A stretch of DNA of 64,000 nucleotides. Origin: Pelagibius sp037652055 (GTDB lineage: Bacteria; Pseudomonadota; Alphaproteobacteria; Kiloniellales; Kiloniellaceae). Every line of letters begins with the position of its first letter. Within the stretch, counting starts at the first letter, position 1. The position numbers were made by a program, and so were the translations under genes. The stretch covers positions 1,240,001 through 1,304,000 of the forward strand of contig NZ_JBBKAH010000002.1 of assembly GCF_037652055.1 (NCBI RefSeq). Direction: 5' to 3'. Below, one piece after another: positions 7,692-16,608 of the stretch. The notes below the pieces were generated by a model. The model was given only the letters and a program-made list of their open reading frames with translations, was not told the DNA's origin and did not search any database.

Positions 7692-9220
7692 GTATGCAAA
7701 ACCATTCGCCCGTCATCCGCCTCGATGCGGCCGACAACGTCGTCGTCGCCCGTGCCGATATCCCCAAGGGTGCCTTCCTCACGGCGGAAGGCGTGACGAC
7801 CTTGCACGACGTGCCGCTGGGCCACAAGATCGCGACGCGACCCCTGGTCAAGGGTGAGCCGGTGCTGAAGTACAATACCGTCATCGGCTTCGCCGGCGAG
7901 GACATCGCGCCGGGCAGCTGGATGCACAGCCATAACGTGCTGATGGACGAGTTCCAGAAGGACTATCGCTTCAGCCAGGACTACCGGCCGACCGAACTCT
8001 TGCCGCCGGCCGAGCGTGCGACCTTCCAGGGTATCCGCCGCCCGGACGGCCGCATCGGCACGCGCAACTATATCGGCATCTTCATCACCGTGAACTGCTC
8101 GGCGACCGTCGCGCGTCGCATCGCCAATTACTTCGACGCGGAGCGTCTCGCCGACTATCCCAACGTTGACGGCGTGGTGCCCTTCGTGCACGAGCAGGGC
8201 TGCGGCATGGAGATGACCGGCGAGCCGATGGACCTGCTGCGCCGCACCCTGGCCGGCTATATCCGCCATCCCAATATGGCCGGTGCCGTGGTGTGCTCGC
8301 TCGGTTGCGAGCGCAACAACCTCGCCCGCTTCTTCGAGGAGCAAGCGCTGGCCACCGGCAAGACGCTGAAGACGGTGACGATGCAGCAGGTCGGCGGCAC
8401 CGCGGCCGCCATCGAGGAGGGCAAGGCTCTGGTTCGCGATATGCTGGCGGAGGTCGACCAGGTGACCCGTGAGCCGTGTTCCGCCGAACACATCACCGTC
8501 GGCCTGCAGTGCGGCGGCTCCGATGGCTTTTCGGGCCTCTCGGCGAATCCTGCCCTCGGCAAGGCGGTCGATATTTTGGTGCGTCACGGCGGCACCGCCA
8601 TCCTCTCCGAAACGCCGGAGCTTTTCGGCGTCGAGCACACGCTGACAGCACGGGCGAAGACGCCGGAGATCGGCCGCAAGTTCGTCGAGCGCATCGAATG
8701 GTGGCTCGACTACAGCAAAGGGCGCGACACCCAGATCAACGGCCGCGTGTCGCCCGGAAACAACGCCGGCGGTCTCGCCAACATCATCGAGAAGGCGCTG
8801 GGCGGCTCCAAGAAGGGCGGCTCCAGCGGCATCAACGCGGTCTACCGCTACGCTGAGACGGTCCGCGAGCACGGCCTCGTCATCATGGACACACCCGGCT
8901 ACGACCCTGTATCCGCTACCGGCCAGATCGCCGGCGGCGCCAATCTCATCTGCTTCACCACGGGCCGCGGTTCCTGCTTCGGCTCCTTCCCGGCGCCGAC
9001 CGTCAAGCTCGCCACCAACACGCCGATGTACCAGCGCATGATCGGTGACATGGACATCAACTGCGGCACGGTGATCGACGGTACCGCGACGCTGGACGAG
9101 ATGGGAGAGGCGATCTTCCGCACGCTGCTGACGGTCGCCTCCGGGGAGAAGTCGAAGAGCGAGGCGCTTGGTGTCGGCGAGGACGAATTCGTGCCTTGGC
9201 CCATCGGCGTGCTAGCCTAG
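7688..9220 (+). CDS. UxaA-family (altronate/galactarate-type) dehydratase, SAF domain plus catalytic domain
   Basis: 510 residues from the ATG overlapping the upstream stop; full-length UxaA is about 495. Residues about 10-80 are the small SAF domain (DNVVVARADIPKG, LGHKIATRPLVKG). The rest is the catalytic part with GIRRPDGRIGTRNYIG, HEQGCGMEM, CSLGCERNN, LQCGGSDGFSG and FTTGRGSCFGS, whose conserved cysteines and His bind iron. These enzymes dehydrate altronate, galactarate or related sulfolactate-like acids. It is the third different dehydratase type in this operon, which is unusual. Confidence 0.9.
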   Translation: MSMQNHSPVIRLDAADNVVVARADIPKGAFLTAEGVTTLHDVPLGHKIATRPLVKGEPVLKYNTVIGFAGEDIAPGSWMHSHNVLMDEFQKDYRFSQDYRPTELLPPAERATFQGIRRPDGRIGTRNYIGIFITVNCSATVARRIANYFDAERLADYPNVDGVVPFVHEQGCGMEMTGEPMDLLRRTLAGYIRHPNMAGAVVCSLGCERNNLARFFEEQALATGKTLKTVTMQQVGGTAAAIEEGKALVRDMLAEVDQVTREPCSAEHITVGLQCGGSDGFSGLSANPALGKAVDILVRHGGTAILSETPELFGVEHTLTARAKTPEIGRKFVERIEWWLDYSKGRDTQINGRVSPGNNAGGLANIIEKALGGSKKGGSSGINAVYRYAETVREHGLVIMDTPGYDPVSATGQIAGGANLICFTTGRGSCFGSFPAPTVKLATNTPMYQRMIGDMDINCGTVIDGTATLDEMGEAIFRTLLTVASGEKSKSEALGVGEDEFVPWPIGVLA

Positions 9221-9301
9221 AGAGACCGATGGGACACAGATCAGTCGGAAGATACTCGACAAGCCGCCGACGCATCGGCAGGAATAGTCGATCACCCCTA
9301 T

Positions 9302-9350
9302 TTCGCTCCGGCTGTCGCCTGGCATCGTCTGCGCCAGGCCGCGGAGCGAA
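9302..9350 (+). other. Two-stage intercistronic hairpin 5' of the aldehyde dehydrogenase gene
   Basis: The outer stem TTCGCTCCG (9302-9310) pairs perfectly with CGGAGCGAA (9342-9350). The inner stem GCCTGGC (9317-9323) pairs with GCCAGGC (9333-9339) around a 9-base loop. It lies in the 151-base gap between the UxaA gene and the aldehyde dehydrogenase, 7 bases before the agagga ribosome site. No T run follows, so I favour an RNA-processing or translation-control element over a terminator. Confidence 0.5.
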
Positions 9351-9371
9351 GCAAGTAAGAGGACGGACAGG

Positions 9372-10886
9372 ATGACTCTCGAACTGACCGGAAAGCACCT
9401 GATCGCCGGCGACTGGGTCGCGGGCAAGGAAACCTTCGACTCGGACCCTGCCACGGGGCCCAAGCGCGCCTTTGCCGTAGGCACGCCGGCCGACGTCGAC
9501 GCCGCCTGCAAGGCGGCGGAGGAGGCGTTCTGGGATTATGGCTATTCGACCCGTGCCGCGCGCGCCGCCTTTCTCAACCGCATCGCCGACGAGATCGAGG
9601 CGCGCGGCGCGGCCATCACCGAGATCGGCTGCCAGGAGACCGGCCTGCCCGAAGCGCGCCTCAACGGCGAGCGCGGCCGCACCACCGGCCAGCTGCGGCT
9701 CTTCGCCAGCCACATCGAAAAAGGCGACTACCTGGACCGCCGCCATGACGCGGCACTGCCCGACCGCCAGCCGCTGCCGCGCCCCGACCTGCGCATGATG
9801 CAGCGCCCGATCGGGCCGGTCGCCGTCTTCGGCGCCTCCAACTTCCCGCTTGCCTTCTCGGTCGCCGGCGGCGACACGGCGGCGGCGCTGGCCGCCGGCT
9901 GCCCGGTGGTGGTGAAGGGTCACTCGGCGCACCCGGGCACCGGTGAGATCGTGGCCCAGGCGATTGCTGCCGCCGTGAAGGCCTGCGGCGTTCCTGCCGG
10001 CGTCTTTTCGCTGATCCAGGGCGGCAACCGCGCCGTCGGCCAGGCCCTTGTGCAGCATCCGCTCATCAAGGCGGTGGGCTTCACCGGCTCGCTGGCCGGG
10101 GGCAGGGCGCTGTTCGACCTCTGCGCCCAGCGGCCAGAGCCGATCCCCTTCTTCGGTGAGCTGGGCTCGGTCAATCCCATGTTCCTGCTGCCGCAGGCGC
10201 TTTCGGCGCGCGGTGGCGAAATCGCCAAGGGCTGGGCCGGGTCGCTGACCATGGGCGCCGGACAGTTTTGCACCAATCCGGGGATCGCCGTGGCCGTTGA
10301 CGGTCCGGCGCTGCAGGATTTCGTCGCTGCGGCCTCCGCGGCGCTGGAGCCGACGGCACCGCAAACCATGCTGACCGATGGCATCGCCGCGGCCTACCGC
10401 AGCGGGCGCGATCGGGTGCGCGGCTCTGCGGGTGTGCGCGAAGTGCTGACCAGCACCTGCGATCAGCGCAATGCCACGCCCTACCTCTATTCGACGACCG
10501 GCAAGGACTGGCTGGCCAACGAGGAACTGGGCGAGGAGGTCTTCGGTCCGCTCGGCCTCGTGGTCGCGGCCAGCGGTTTTGACGAGATGGTGACTATTGC
10601 CAGGAGCCTGCAGGGCCAGTTGACCTGCACCCTGCACATGGACGACGGGGACAGCGGCGACGCGCGGCGTCTCATGCCGATCCTGGAGCGCAAGGCCGGC
10701 CGCATCCTCGCCAACGGCTTCCCGACGGGCGTCGAGGTCTGCGATTCCATGGTGCACGGCGGCCCCTATCCGGCATCGACCAATTTTGGTGCCACCTCGG
10801 TCGGCACCTTGTCGATCCGCCGCTTCCTGCGGCCGGTCTGCTACCAGAACATGCCCTCGGCGGTCCTGCCCGCCGACGTCGCCTGA
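9372..10886 (+). CDS. Aldehyde dehydrogenase, alpha-ketoglutaric semialdehyde dehydrogenase type
   Basis: 504 residues. It oxidises 2,5-dioxopentanoate (alpha-ketoglutaric semialdehyde) to 2-oxoglutarate with NAD(P)+, the last step of non-phosphorylative pentose and hexarate pathways. Visible catalytic residues are C300 in GAGQFCTNPG, E263 in FFGELGSVNP and N157 in GASNFPLAFS. The MTLELTGKHLIAGDW start and FGELGSVNPMFLLP wording are typical of the sugar-acid KGSADH branch. An agagga ribosome site lies 9 bases before the ATG. It fits the dehydratase genes upstream, which would make the semialdehyde from 2-keto-3-deoxy acids. Confidence 0.88.
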   Translation: MTLELTGKHLIAGDWVAGKETFDSDPATGPKRAFAVGTPADVDAACKAAEEAFWDYGYSTRAARAAFLNRIADEIEARGAAITEIGCQETGLPEARLNGERGRTTGQLRLFASHIEKGDYLDRRHDAALPDRQPLPRPDLRMMQRPIGPVAVFGASNFPLAFSVAGGDTAAALAAGCPVVVKGHSAHPGTGEIVAQAIAAAVKACGVPAGVFSLIQGGNRAVGQALVQHPLIKAVGFTGSLAGGRALFDLCAQRPEPIPFFGELGSVNPMFLLPQALSARGGEIAKGWAGSLTMGAGQFCTNPGIAVAVDGPALQDFVAAASAALEPTAPQTMLTDGIAAAYRSGRDRVRGSAGVREVLTSTCDQRNATPYLYSTTGKDWLANEELGEEVFGPLGLVVAASGFDEMVTIARSLQGQLTCTLHMDDGDSGDARRLMPILERKAGRILANGFPTGVEVCDSMVHGGPYPASTNFGATSVGTLSIRRFLRPVCYQNMPSAVLPADVA

Positions 10887-10899
10887 GGGAGGTCTCGTC

Positions 10900-11667
10900 T
10901 TGCAGCTGCCCCGGAACGCCTTCAAACATGCCATTCTCTCCGGCAAACAGCAGGTCGGCCTGTGGTGCATGCTGCCCGGCAGCTTCGTGACCGAGGCGCT
11001 GGCCGGCGCGGGCTTCGACTGGCTGCTGCTCGACACCGAGCATTCGCCGGCTGATCCGCTGACAGTGCTGCCGCAGCTGCAGGCGGCGGCGGCCTATGAC
11101 GTTTCAGCCGTGGTGCGGCCCGCCGCCAACGATCCCGTCCTCATCAAGCGCCTGCTGGACAGCGGCGCCCAGAGCCTGCTGGTTCCCTATGTGCAGTCGG
11201 TCGCCGAGGCGGAGGCGGCGGTTGCCGCCGTGCGCTATCCGCCTGAGGGCATTCGCGGCGTCGCCGGCCTGACGCGGGCCAGCCGCTTCGGCCGCGTTGC
11301 CGGCTATGCGCAGAAGGCGGCGAGCGAAATCTGTCTCCTGGTGCAGGTGGAGACGCAGAAGTCGCTCGACGCCATCGAGGACATCGCTGCGGTCGAGGGC
11401 GTCGACGGCATTTTCATCGGCCCCGGCGACCTCTCGGCGAGCCTCGGTCATCCCGGCGAGCTTTTTCATCCGGAGGTCGTCGCAGCGGTTGAAGGCGCCA
11501 TTTCCCGTGTGGCGGCGGCCGGCAAGCCGGCGGGCGTGCTGACCTACGACATCGACTTCGCGCGTCGCTGCATGGAGCTCGGTTCCCTGTTCACGGCGGT
11601 GGGCGCCGACCTCGCGATCCTGACGCGCGGGGTCGACCGGCTGGCGGCGGAGTTCAAGAACGGCTAG
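10900..11667 (+). CDS. HpcH/HpaI-family 2-keto-3-deoxy-acid aldolase
   Basis: 255 residues from a TTG start at 10900, chosen because gagggagg (10885-10892) lies at correct distance and the frame aligns with the family N-terminus (QLPRNAFKHAILSGKQQVG). It is a class II pyruvate aldolase: LLLDTEHSPAD carries the Glu and Asp region, VRPAANDPVLIKRLLDSG the Arg, and GIFIGPGDLSASLG the C-terminal metal and substrate loop. It should split a 2-keto-3-deoxy acid into pyruvate plus an aldehyde, supplying an alternative exit to the semialdehyde route in the same operon. Confidence 0.88.
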   Translation: MQLPRNAFKHAILSGKQQVGLWCMLPGSFVTEALAGAGFDWLLLDTEHSPADPLTVLPQLQAAAAYDVSAVVRPAANDPVLIKRLLDSGAQSLLVPYVQSVAEAEAAVAAVRYPPEGIRGVAGLTRASRFGRVAGYAQKAASEICLLVQVETQKSLDAIEDIAAVEGVDGIFIGPGDLSASLGHPGELFHPEVVAAVEGAISRVAAAGKPAGVLTYDIDFARRCMELGSLFTAVGADLAILTRGVDRLAAEFKNG

Positions 11668-11753
11668 CATGGCACCGTTGCCGCGGCGCCACGGCGGCAG
11701 CCATTCCTGATCGTTCGCCCACCATCAACTCCGCCGGGAGTGCCGCCCGAGGC

Positions 11754-13190
11754 ATGTCCGAGTCATCCCGACTTTCCGCCGTGGCACAGCCTCTGCAGGG
11801 CCGCGACCGCTTTCTCGTCGCGCTGTGCCTGCTGGCGGTGATGGGGCTGGAACTGCTGGCGCGCCTCAGCGGGTCGCAGGCAATCCAGTACGCAGCCTAT
11901 GCTGCGGTCGGTGCCACCGTGCTCGCCGCGGTGCGCGACCTCGGGCTGCGGGAGAAGTACCTGCTGACGCTTTGCATGGTCCTGACGCTGCTCACGCTGT
12001 GGCTGCATCCGGACCCGCCCGCGGTGCTGCTGGCGGGGCTCGATCAGGCTGCGTTCCTGATGGCTTTTCTGCTGCTGCTGAACCTGCTGCACGAGGCCGC
12101 GTCAACCTCGCCCGCCGTCGCGCGCTGCGGCGAGTATCTCACGCGCCAGCAGCCGGGGCGGCGCTATTACGCCCTCAACTTCGGTGCCGCGATCATGGCG
12201 GTGCTGTTCAATGTCGGCGTGGTCAGCTTCCTGGTGCCGCTGATCCAGCGGGGCATCGAGGCGGGGACGCCCGGCGATGCCCGCAACCCGATTCGCGAGC
12301 GGCGCCAGATCAGCGCCATGCTGCGCGGCTTTGCGTGGTGTGTTATCTGGTCGCCGACGGCGATCGCGCCCCTGGCATTGATGGAGTTGATCCCCGGCAC
12401 CAACCGGCAGGTCTGGATCGCCATCGGCTTTTGCATCTTCGTCGGCCTGCTGGTACTCGGCGCGCTGGAGGACCGTTTCGTGTTCCGCGCCTACCGGCCG
12501 CAGACTAAGCCCGCGACCCCGCTCTTCCCGCGGCAGGCCGCCTTCCGCTTTCTGCTCGCCTGCAGTTGGCTGTTCGGCATGAGCGCTGTGGTCATGCTGC
12601 TGTCCGGCGAGACGGTGGTGTTCGGCCTCATGGTCTCTTGTCCGGTGATGCTGGTCGGCTGGCTGCTGGTGCAGAACCTGGGTGCGCCGGAAGGAGCCTG
12701 GGCCGCCACCGCGGGCCGGCTGCGGGTCATTGCCTTTTCGAACCTGGGCGGCGCCGCTCCGGTCGCCATCACCCTGGCCTGTTCCGGTTACGTCGGCCGC
12801 GTCGCGGCAGCGCTGATCCCGGCGGCTGCCTGGGCAGAAGTTCTCGGCCTCGATGCCATGCCCGACTTCGTCTTTCTCGCGCTGCTGCCGGTCGCTGTCG
12901 CCTCGCTCAGCCTGCTGGCGCTCAGTCCCATCATGATGGCGGTCTTCTTCGGCAGCCTGGTCGGCAGCCTGCCGGTACTGCCGGCCGATCCCACGCTGAT
13001 TGCGTTGGCGATTTCCTGCGGCTGGGCGCTCTCTATGACTTTCTCGCCCTTTGCCACGGTCGTTTTGCTCATCAGCCGGGTGGGAGAGATCCCGCCCCGG
13101 CGGCTGACCTGGCAGTGGAACCTCGGTTTCACGGCGTTGGCGGCGGTTGCTCTCGTGCCGGTCTTCGCCCTGCTCACCGGCGGCCGCTAG
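11754..13190 (+). CDS. Polytopic membrane protein of unknown function, possible carboxylate permease
   Basis: 478 residues with about 11-12 hydrophobic spans and no recognisable soluble domain. Features are a short polar N-terminus, a re-entrant-like stretch NFGAAIMAVLFNVGVVSFLVP, an IWSPTAIAPLALMEL segment and a C-terminal SMTFSPFATVVLLISRVG. The paired Ser-Pro segments in the two halves suggest an inverted repeat as in ion-transporter-superfamily carriers. It follows the aldolase by 86 bases on the same strand, so it may be a second transporter or exporter of the sugar-acid operon. I do not recognise the family. Confidence 0.7.
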   Translation: MSESSRLSAVAQPLQGRDRFLVALCLLAVMGLELLARLSGSQAIQYAAYAAVGATVLAAVRDLGLREKYLLTLCMVLTLLTLWLHPDPPAVLLAGLDQAAFLMAFLLLLNLLHEAASTSPAVARCGEYLTRQQPGRRYYALNFGAAIMAVLFNVGVVSFLVPLIQRGIEAGTPGDARNPIRERRQISAMLRGFAWCVIWSPTAIAPLALMELIPGTNRQVWIAIGFCIFVGLLVLGALEDRFVFRAYRPQTKPATPLFPRQAAFRFLLACSWLFGMSAVVMLLSGETVVFGLMVSCPVMLVGWLLVQNLGAPEGAWAATAGRLRVIAFSNLGGAAPVAITLACSGYVGRVAAALIPAAAWAEVLGLDAMPDFVFLALLPVAVASLSLLALSPIMMAVFFGSLVGSLPVLPADPTLIALAISCGWALSMTFSPFATVVLLISRVGEIPPRRLTWQWNLGFTALAAVALVPVFALLTGGR

Positions 13191-13219
13191 ATCCCGCGGC
13201 AGCCCGCACGTAGGGGGGC

Positions 13220-13250
13220 TTGACCTTCCCGTGACTGGAAACCCCATATC
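13220..13250 (+). promoter_or_regulatory. CueR/HmrR-like copper promoter
   Basis: A -35 TTGACC (13220-13225) and a weak -10 CATATC (13245-13250) are separated by a long 19-base spacer. The spacer carries a dyad, TTCC (13226-13229) and GGAA (13237-13240). Long spacers with a CTTCC/GGAA dyad are the hallmark of MerR-type copper promoters. It lies 50 bases before the ATG of the copper ATPase. No MerR gene is present in the window. Confidence 0.55.
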
Positions 13251-13299
13251 TGGGAGACCGGCCGGCAATCGCGCCGCTGGAACAAGTGGGATTCGTTTC

Positions 13300-15795
13300 A
13301 TGTCAGGCACATCGCAGCCATCCCCCGTACGCGGGCATGTTCCTCATCATCATGAGGGGGAGGTACCCGTCGTGCGCGATCCGGTCTGCGGCATGACCGT
13401 CGACCCGGCCGCCGGCAAGCCGACCCACGAACATGACGGCCACGTCTTCCACTTCTGCAATCCCGGCTGCCGCGACAAGTTTGCCAAAGCGCCCGAGGAC
13501 TACCTGACGGCCAAGGACCCGGTCTGCGGCATGAAGGTGGACCGCGCCGCTGCCCGCTACATGGCGAAGCATGAAGGACAACGCTTCTATTTCTGCTCGG
13601 CCGGCTGCCAGTCGAAGTTCGAGGCCGAGCCGGCGAAGTACCTGGACGGCCGCGCGAGGCCGGAACCGATGCCGAAGGGCACCCAGTACACCTGCCCGAT
13701 GCACCCCGAGATCGTGCAGGACGGCCCGGGCGACTGCCCGCTCTGCGGCATGGCGCTGGAGCCCATGGGCGTGCCGACCGGCGAGGAGGGCCCGAATCCC
13801 GAATTGGTGGACTTCACGCGCCGCTTCTGGATCGGTGCGGCACTCACCTTGCCGGTGCTGGTTCTCGCCATGGCGCCGCATCTCGGTCTGCCGCTGCGCC
13901 AGATGCTGGGCGAGGCCACGGCTTCATGGGCGGAGCTGGTCCTCGCGACGCCGGTGGTGCTCTGGGCCGGATTGCCCTTCTTCGTGCGCGGCTGGAAGTC
14001 GCTAGTCAACCGCAGCCTCAACATGTTCACCCTCATCGCCATGGGCGTCGGTGCGGCCTACCTGTTCAGCCTGGTGGCGACCTTAGCGCCGGAGATCTTC
14101 CCGGCCGGCTTCCGCGACGCCCAGGGCCACGTCGCGGTCTACTACGAGGCCGCGGCGGTGATCGTGGTGCTGGTGCTGCTAGGCCAGATGCTGGAGCTGC
14201 GGGCGCGCGAACGCACCGGCGGTGCCATCCGCGCGCTGCTCGACCTTGCCGCCAAGACAGCGCGGGTGATTCGACCCGACGGCCGCGAGGAGGAGATCCC
14301 CCTGGAGGAGGTTAAGGTCGGCGACCACTTGCGGGTGCGCCCGGGCGACAAGGTGCCGGTCGACGGCACCGTGGTCGAAGGTCATTCCTCGGTCGACGAG
14401 TCCATGCTGACCGGTGAGCCGGTGCCGGTGGAGAAATCCAAGGGTGACAAGGTGACCGGCGCGACGATCAACGGCAGCGGGTCGCTGATCATCGACGCCC
14501 GGCGCGTCGGCGCCGACACCGTCCTGTCGCAGATCGTCGAGATGGTAGCCGCGGCCCAGCGCAGCCGTGCGCCGATCCAGAAGCTGGCCGACCAGGTCGC
14601 CGGCGTCTTTGTCCCGGCTGTAGTGGCGGTTGCCGTGGTCGCCTTCGTCGCCTGGTCGATCTGGGGGCCGTCGCCGGCAATGGCCTATGCCCTGGTGGCC
14701 GCGGTCTCGGTTCTCATCATCGCCTGCCCCTGCGCCTTGGGCTTGGCCACGCCGATGTCGATCATGACCGCCACCGGTCGCGGCGCGCAGGCCGGCGTGC
14801 TGATCAAGAACGCCGAGGCGCTGGAGCGCTTCGCCAAGGTCGACACCCTGATCGTCGACAAGACCGGCACCCTCACCCGGGGAAAGCCGGCGCTCTCCGC
14901 CGTGCTGCCCGAGGACGGCATCGAAGAGAATGAACTGCTGCGGCTCGCCGCCGCGCTGGAGCGCGGCAGTGAGCACCCCCTGGCCGAGGCTATCGTGAAC
15001 GGTGCTGAAGACCGTGGCCTGTCCCTGCCGAAGGCCGAGGACTTCCAGGCGGTGACCGGCAAGGGCGTGACCGGCCGCGTCGAGGGCAAGGCTGTCGCTC
15101 TCGGTAACGCCGCCCTGCTGACCCACCTTGGCCTTGAGGGGCGCCACGCCGCCGAAGCGGCGGACGGCCTCCGAGATCAGGGCGAGACGGTGATGTTCGT
15201 AGTCATCGACCAGAAGATCGCTGGTCTGGTCAGCGTCGCCGACCCCGTGAAGGAAACCACCCCCGAGGCGCTCAAGGCGTTGCACGCGGAAGGGCTGCGG
15301 ATCGTCATGGTGACCGGCGACAACGAGCGCACCGCGAGGGCGGTGGCGGGCCGTCTCGGCATCGACGAGATTCGCGCCGATGTGCTTCCCGAAGACAAGG
15401 CGCGCATCGTGAAAGAGTTTCAGGCCGAAGGCGCAAGAGTTGCCATGGCCGGGGATGGTGTGAACGACGCGCCGGCGCTCGCGCAGGCCGACGTCGGCAT
15501 CGCCATGGGGACCGGCGCCGACGTCGCCATCGAGAGCGCGGGCTTCACGCTGGTGAAGGGCGACCTCACCGGCATCGTGCGGGCGCGGCGCCTTGCCCAG
15601 GCGACCATGCGCAACATCCGCCAGAACCTTTTCTTCGCCTTCGTCTACAACGCGGCGGGTGTGCCGATCGCCGCCGGAATCCTCTATCCCTTCCTCGGCC
15701 TCCTGCTGTCGCCGATGATCGCGGCGGCGGCAATGAGCCTGTCTTCGGTATCCGTCGTAGGCAATGCTCTGAGATTGAGAAGGGTGGATCTGTGA
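13300..15795 (+). CDS. copA: Copper-transporting P1B-type ATPase with two YHS domains
   Basis: 831 residues from the ATG at 13300. The N-terminus has a His-rich tail (HVPHHHEG), two YHS metal domains (DPVCGM at about 27 and 73) and a heavy-metal-binding domain with CPMHPE and CPLCGM (about 132-151) in place of the usual HMA domain. The P-type core follows: transport motif C476-P477-C478 in ACPCALGLATP, phosphorylation Asp520 in DKTGTLT, and GDGVNDAPALAQADVG. YNAAGVP and MSLSSVSVVGNALRLRR in the last helices are the Cu(I) signature. It exports Cu+ (or delivers it to periplasmic enzymes) across the inner membrane. Confidence 0.93.
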   Translation: MSGTSQPSPVRGHVPHHHEGEVPVVRDPVCGMTVDPAAGKPTHEHDGHVFHFCNPGCRDKFAKAPEDYLTAKDPVCGMKVDRAAARYMAKHEGQRFYFCSAGCQSKFEAEPAKYLDGRARPEPMPKGTQYTCPMHPEIVQDGPGDCPLCGMALEPMGVPTGEEGPNPELVDFTRRFWIGAALTLPVLVLAMAPHLGLPLRQMLGEATASWAELVLATPVVLWAGLPFFVRGWKSLVNRSLNMFTLIAMGVGAAYLFSLVATLAPEIFPAGFRDAQGHVAVYYEAAAVIVVLVLLGQMLELRARERTGGAIRALLDLAAKTARVIRPDGREEEIPLEEVKVGDHLRVRPGDKVPVDGTVVEGHSSVDESMLTGEPVPVEKSKGDKVTGATINGSGSLIIDARRVGADTVLSQIVEMVAAAQRSRAPIQKLADQVAGVFVPAVVAVAVVAFVAWSIWGPSPAMAYALVAAVSVLIIACPCALGLATPMSIMTATGRGAQAGVLIKNAEALERFAKVDTLIVDKTGTLTRGKPALSAVLPEDGIEENELLRLAAALERGSEHPLAEAIVNGAEDRGLSLPKAEDFQAVTGKGVTGRVEGKAVALGNAALLTHLGLEGRHAAEAADGLRDQGETVMFVVIDQKIAGLVSVADPVKETTPEALKALHAEGLRIVMVTGDNERTARAVAGRLGIDEIRADVLPEDKARIVKEFQAEGARVAMAGDGVNDAPALAQADVGIAMGTGADVAIESAGFTLVKGDLTGIVRARRLAQATMRNIRQNLFFAFVYNAAGVPIAAGILYPFLGLLLSPMIAAAAMSLSSVSVVGNALRLRRVDL

Positions 15796-15829
15796 TCCTC
15801 GGGGGTCTACGCATGCCTGCGCGACGGCC

Positions 15830-16594
15830 CTACGCGGTCAGGCTGCCGTAGATGAAGGAAGCGCCGCCGACGACGATTAGCACCTCGATGAACAAGGTGT
15901 GGATGCGGATGTCGGTGCGCTTGACGATCCAGGCGGCGACCCAGGTGCCGGGGATCGTGCAGAGGCCCATGATGAAGGCGATGACGAAGAGCGAGGGCGT
16001 CAGCGCCTCCAGGCTGCCGAAGAAGATGATCTTGGCCAGGTTCACGATGACGGCGATCGCGCCGTCGGTTGCCAGCAGCGCCGGACCGGTCAGGCCGAAG
16101 CCCATGAGAATCGGCAACACCAGCATGCCGGCGCCGACGATGATGCTGGAAAGGAAGCCGAAGGCCCCGGAAACCGCGATGACCATCGGCTTGCTCGGCT
16201 CCATCATGCGCCCGGCGGACCAGCGCCTGAGCGGCACCGAGGCGATGAGGATGGCGCCCAGTATGCCCTGTATCAGGTCGGACTCCATGCGTACGTAGAG
16301 CAGCGCGCCCAATGCCGAGGCGGGCACCGCGGTGCCTGCTATCAGCGCGATGCGCTTGGGCTGTATGTACTCGCGATAGAACCACGCACGGCTGGCATTG
16401 TTGATCAGCATCAGCACGGAGATCACCGGCACCACCGCCTTAGGCCCGATGATCGGCGTGATGAACAGCGTGATGATCATGCCCGATCCGACGCCGCTCA
16501 TGCCGCCCAGCGCCGCCGCGACGAAACACACCCCGACCACCAGCAGGACGGTCAGCGGCGTCAGGCCGGGCAGCAGTGCGTCGAGCGTCTCCAA
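15830..16594 (-). CDS. TauE/SafE-family permease
   Basis: 254 residues with about eight hydrophobic spans, including the family's GGMSGVGSGMIITLF and SSIIVGAGMLVLPILMGFG repeats. These proteins move sulfite, sulfoacetate, sulfonates or other organic anions. It starts 14 bases after the stop of the MmgE/PrpD gene at 16609 on the same strand, so it is the third gene of the unit beginning at 19418 and probably handles that unit's substrate or product. It is convergent with copA (34-base gap). Specificity is not visible. Confidence 0.87.
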   Translation of the reverse strand: METLDALLPGLTPLTVLLVVGVCFVAAALGGMSGVGSGMIITLFITPIIGPKAVVPVISVLMLINNASRAWFYREYIQPKRIALIAGTAVPASALGALLYVRMESDLIQGILGAILIASVPLRRWSAGRMMEPSKPMVIAVSGAFGFLSSIIVGAGMLVLPILMGFGLTGPALLATDGAIAVIVNLAKIIFFGSLEALTPSLFVIAFIMGLCTIPGTWVAAWIVKRTDIRIHTLFIEVLIVVGGASFIYGSLTA

Positions 16595-16608
16595 GCGGCG
16601 TTCCTGCC

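Noticed and set aside
9057..11036. 659-codon minus-strand frame opposite the aldehyde dehydrogenase and aldolase
   Set aside because: Arg/Gly/Ala-rich shadow without domains; both plus-strand frames have clear catalytic motifs.
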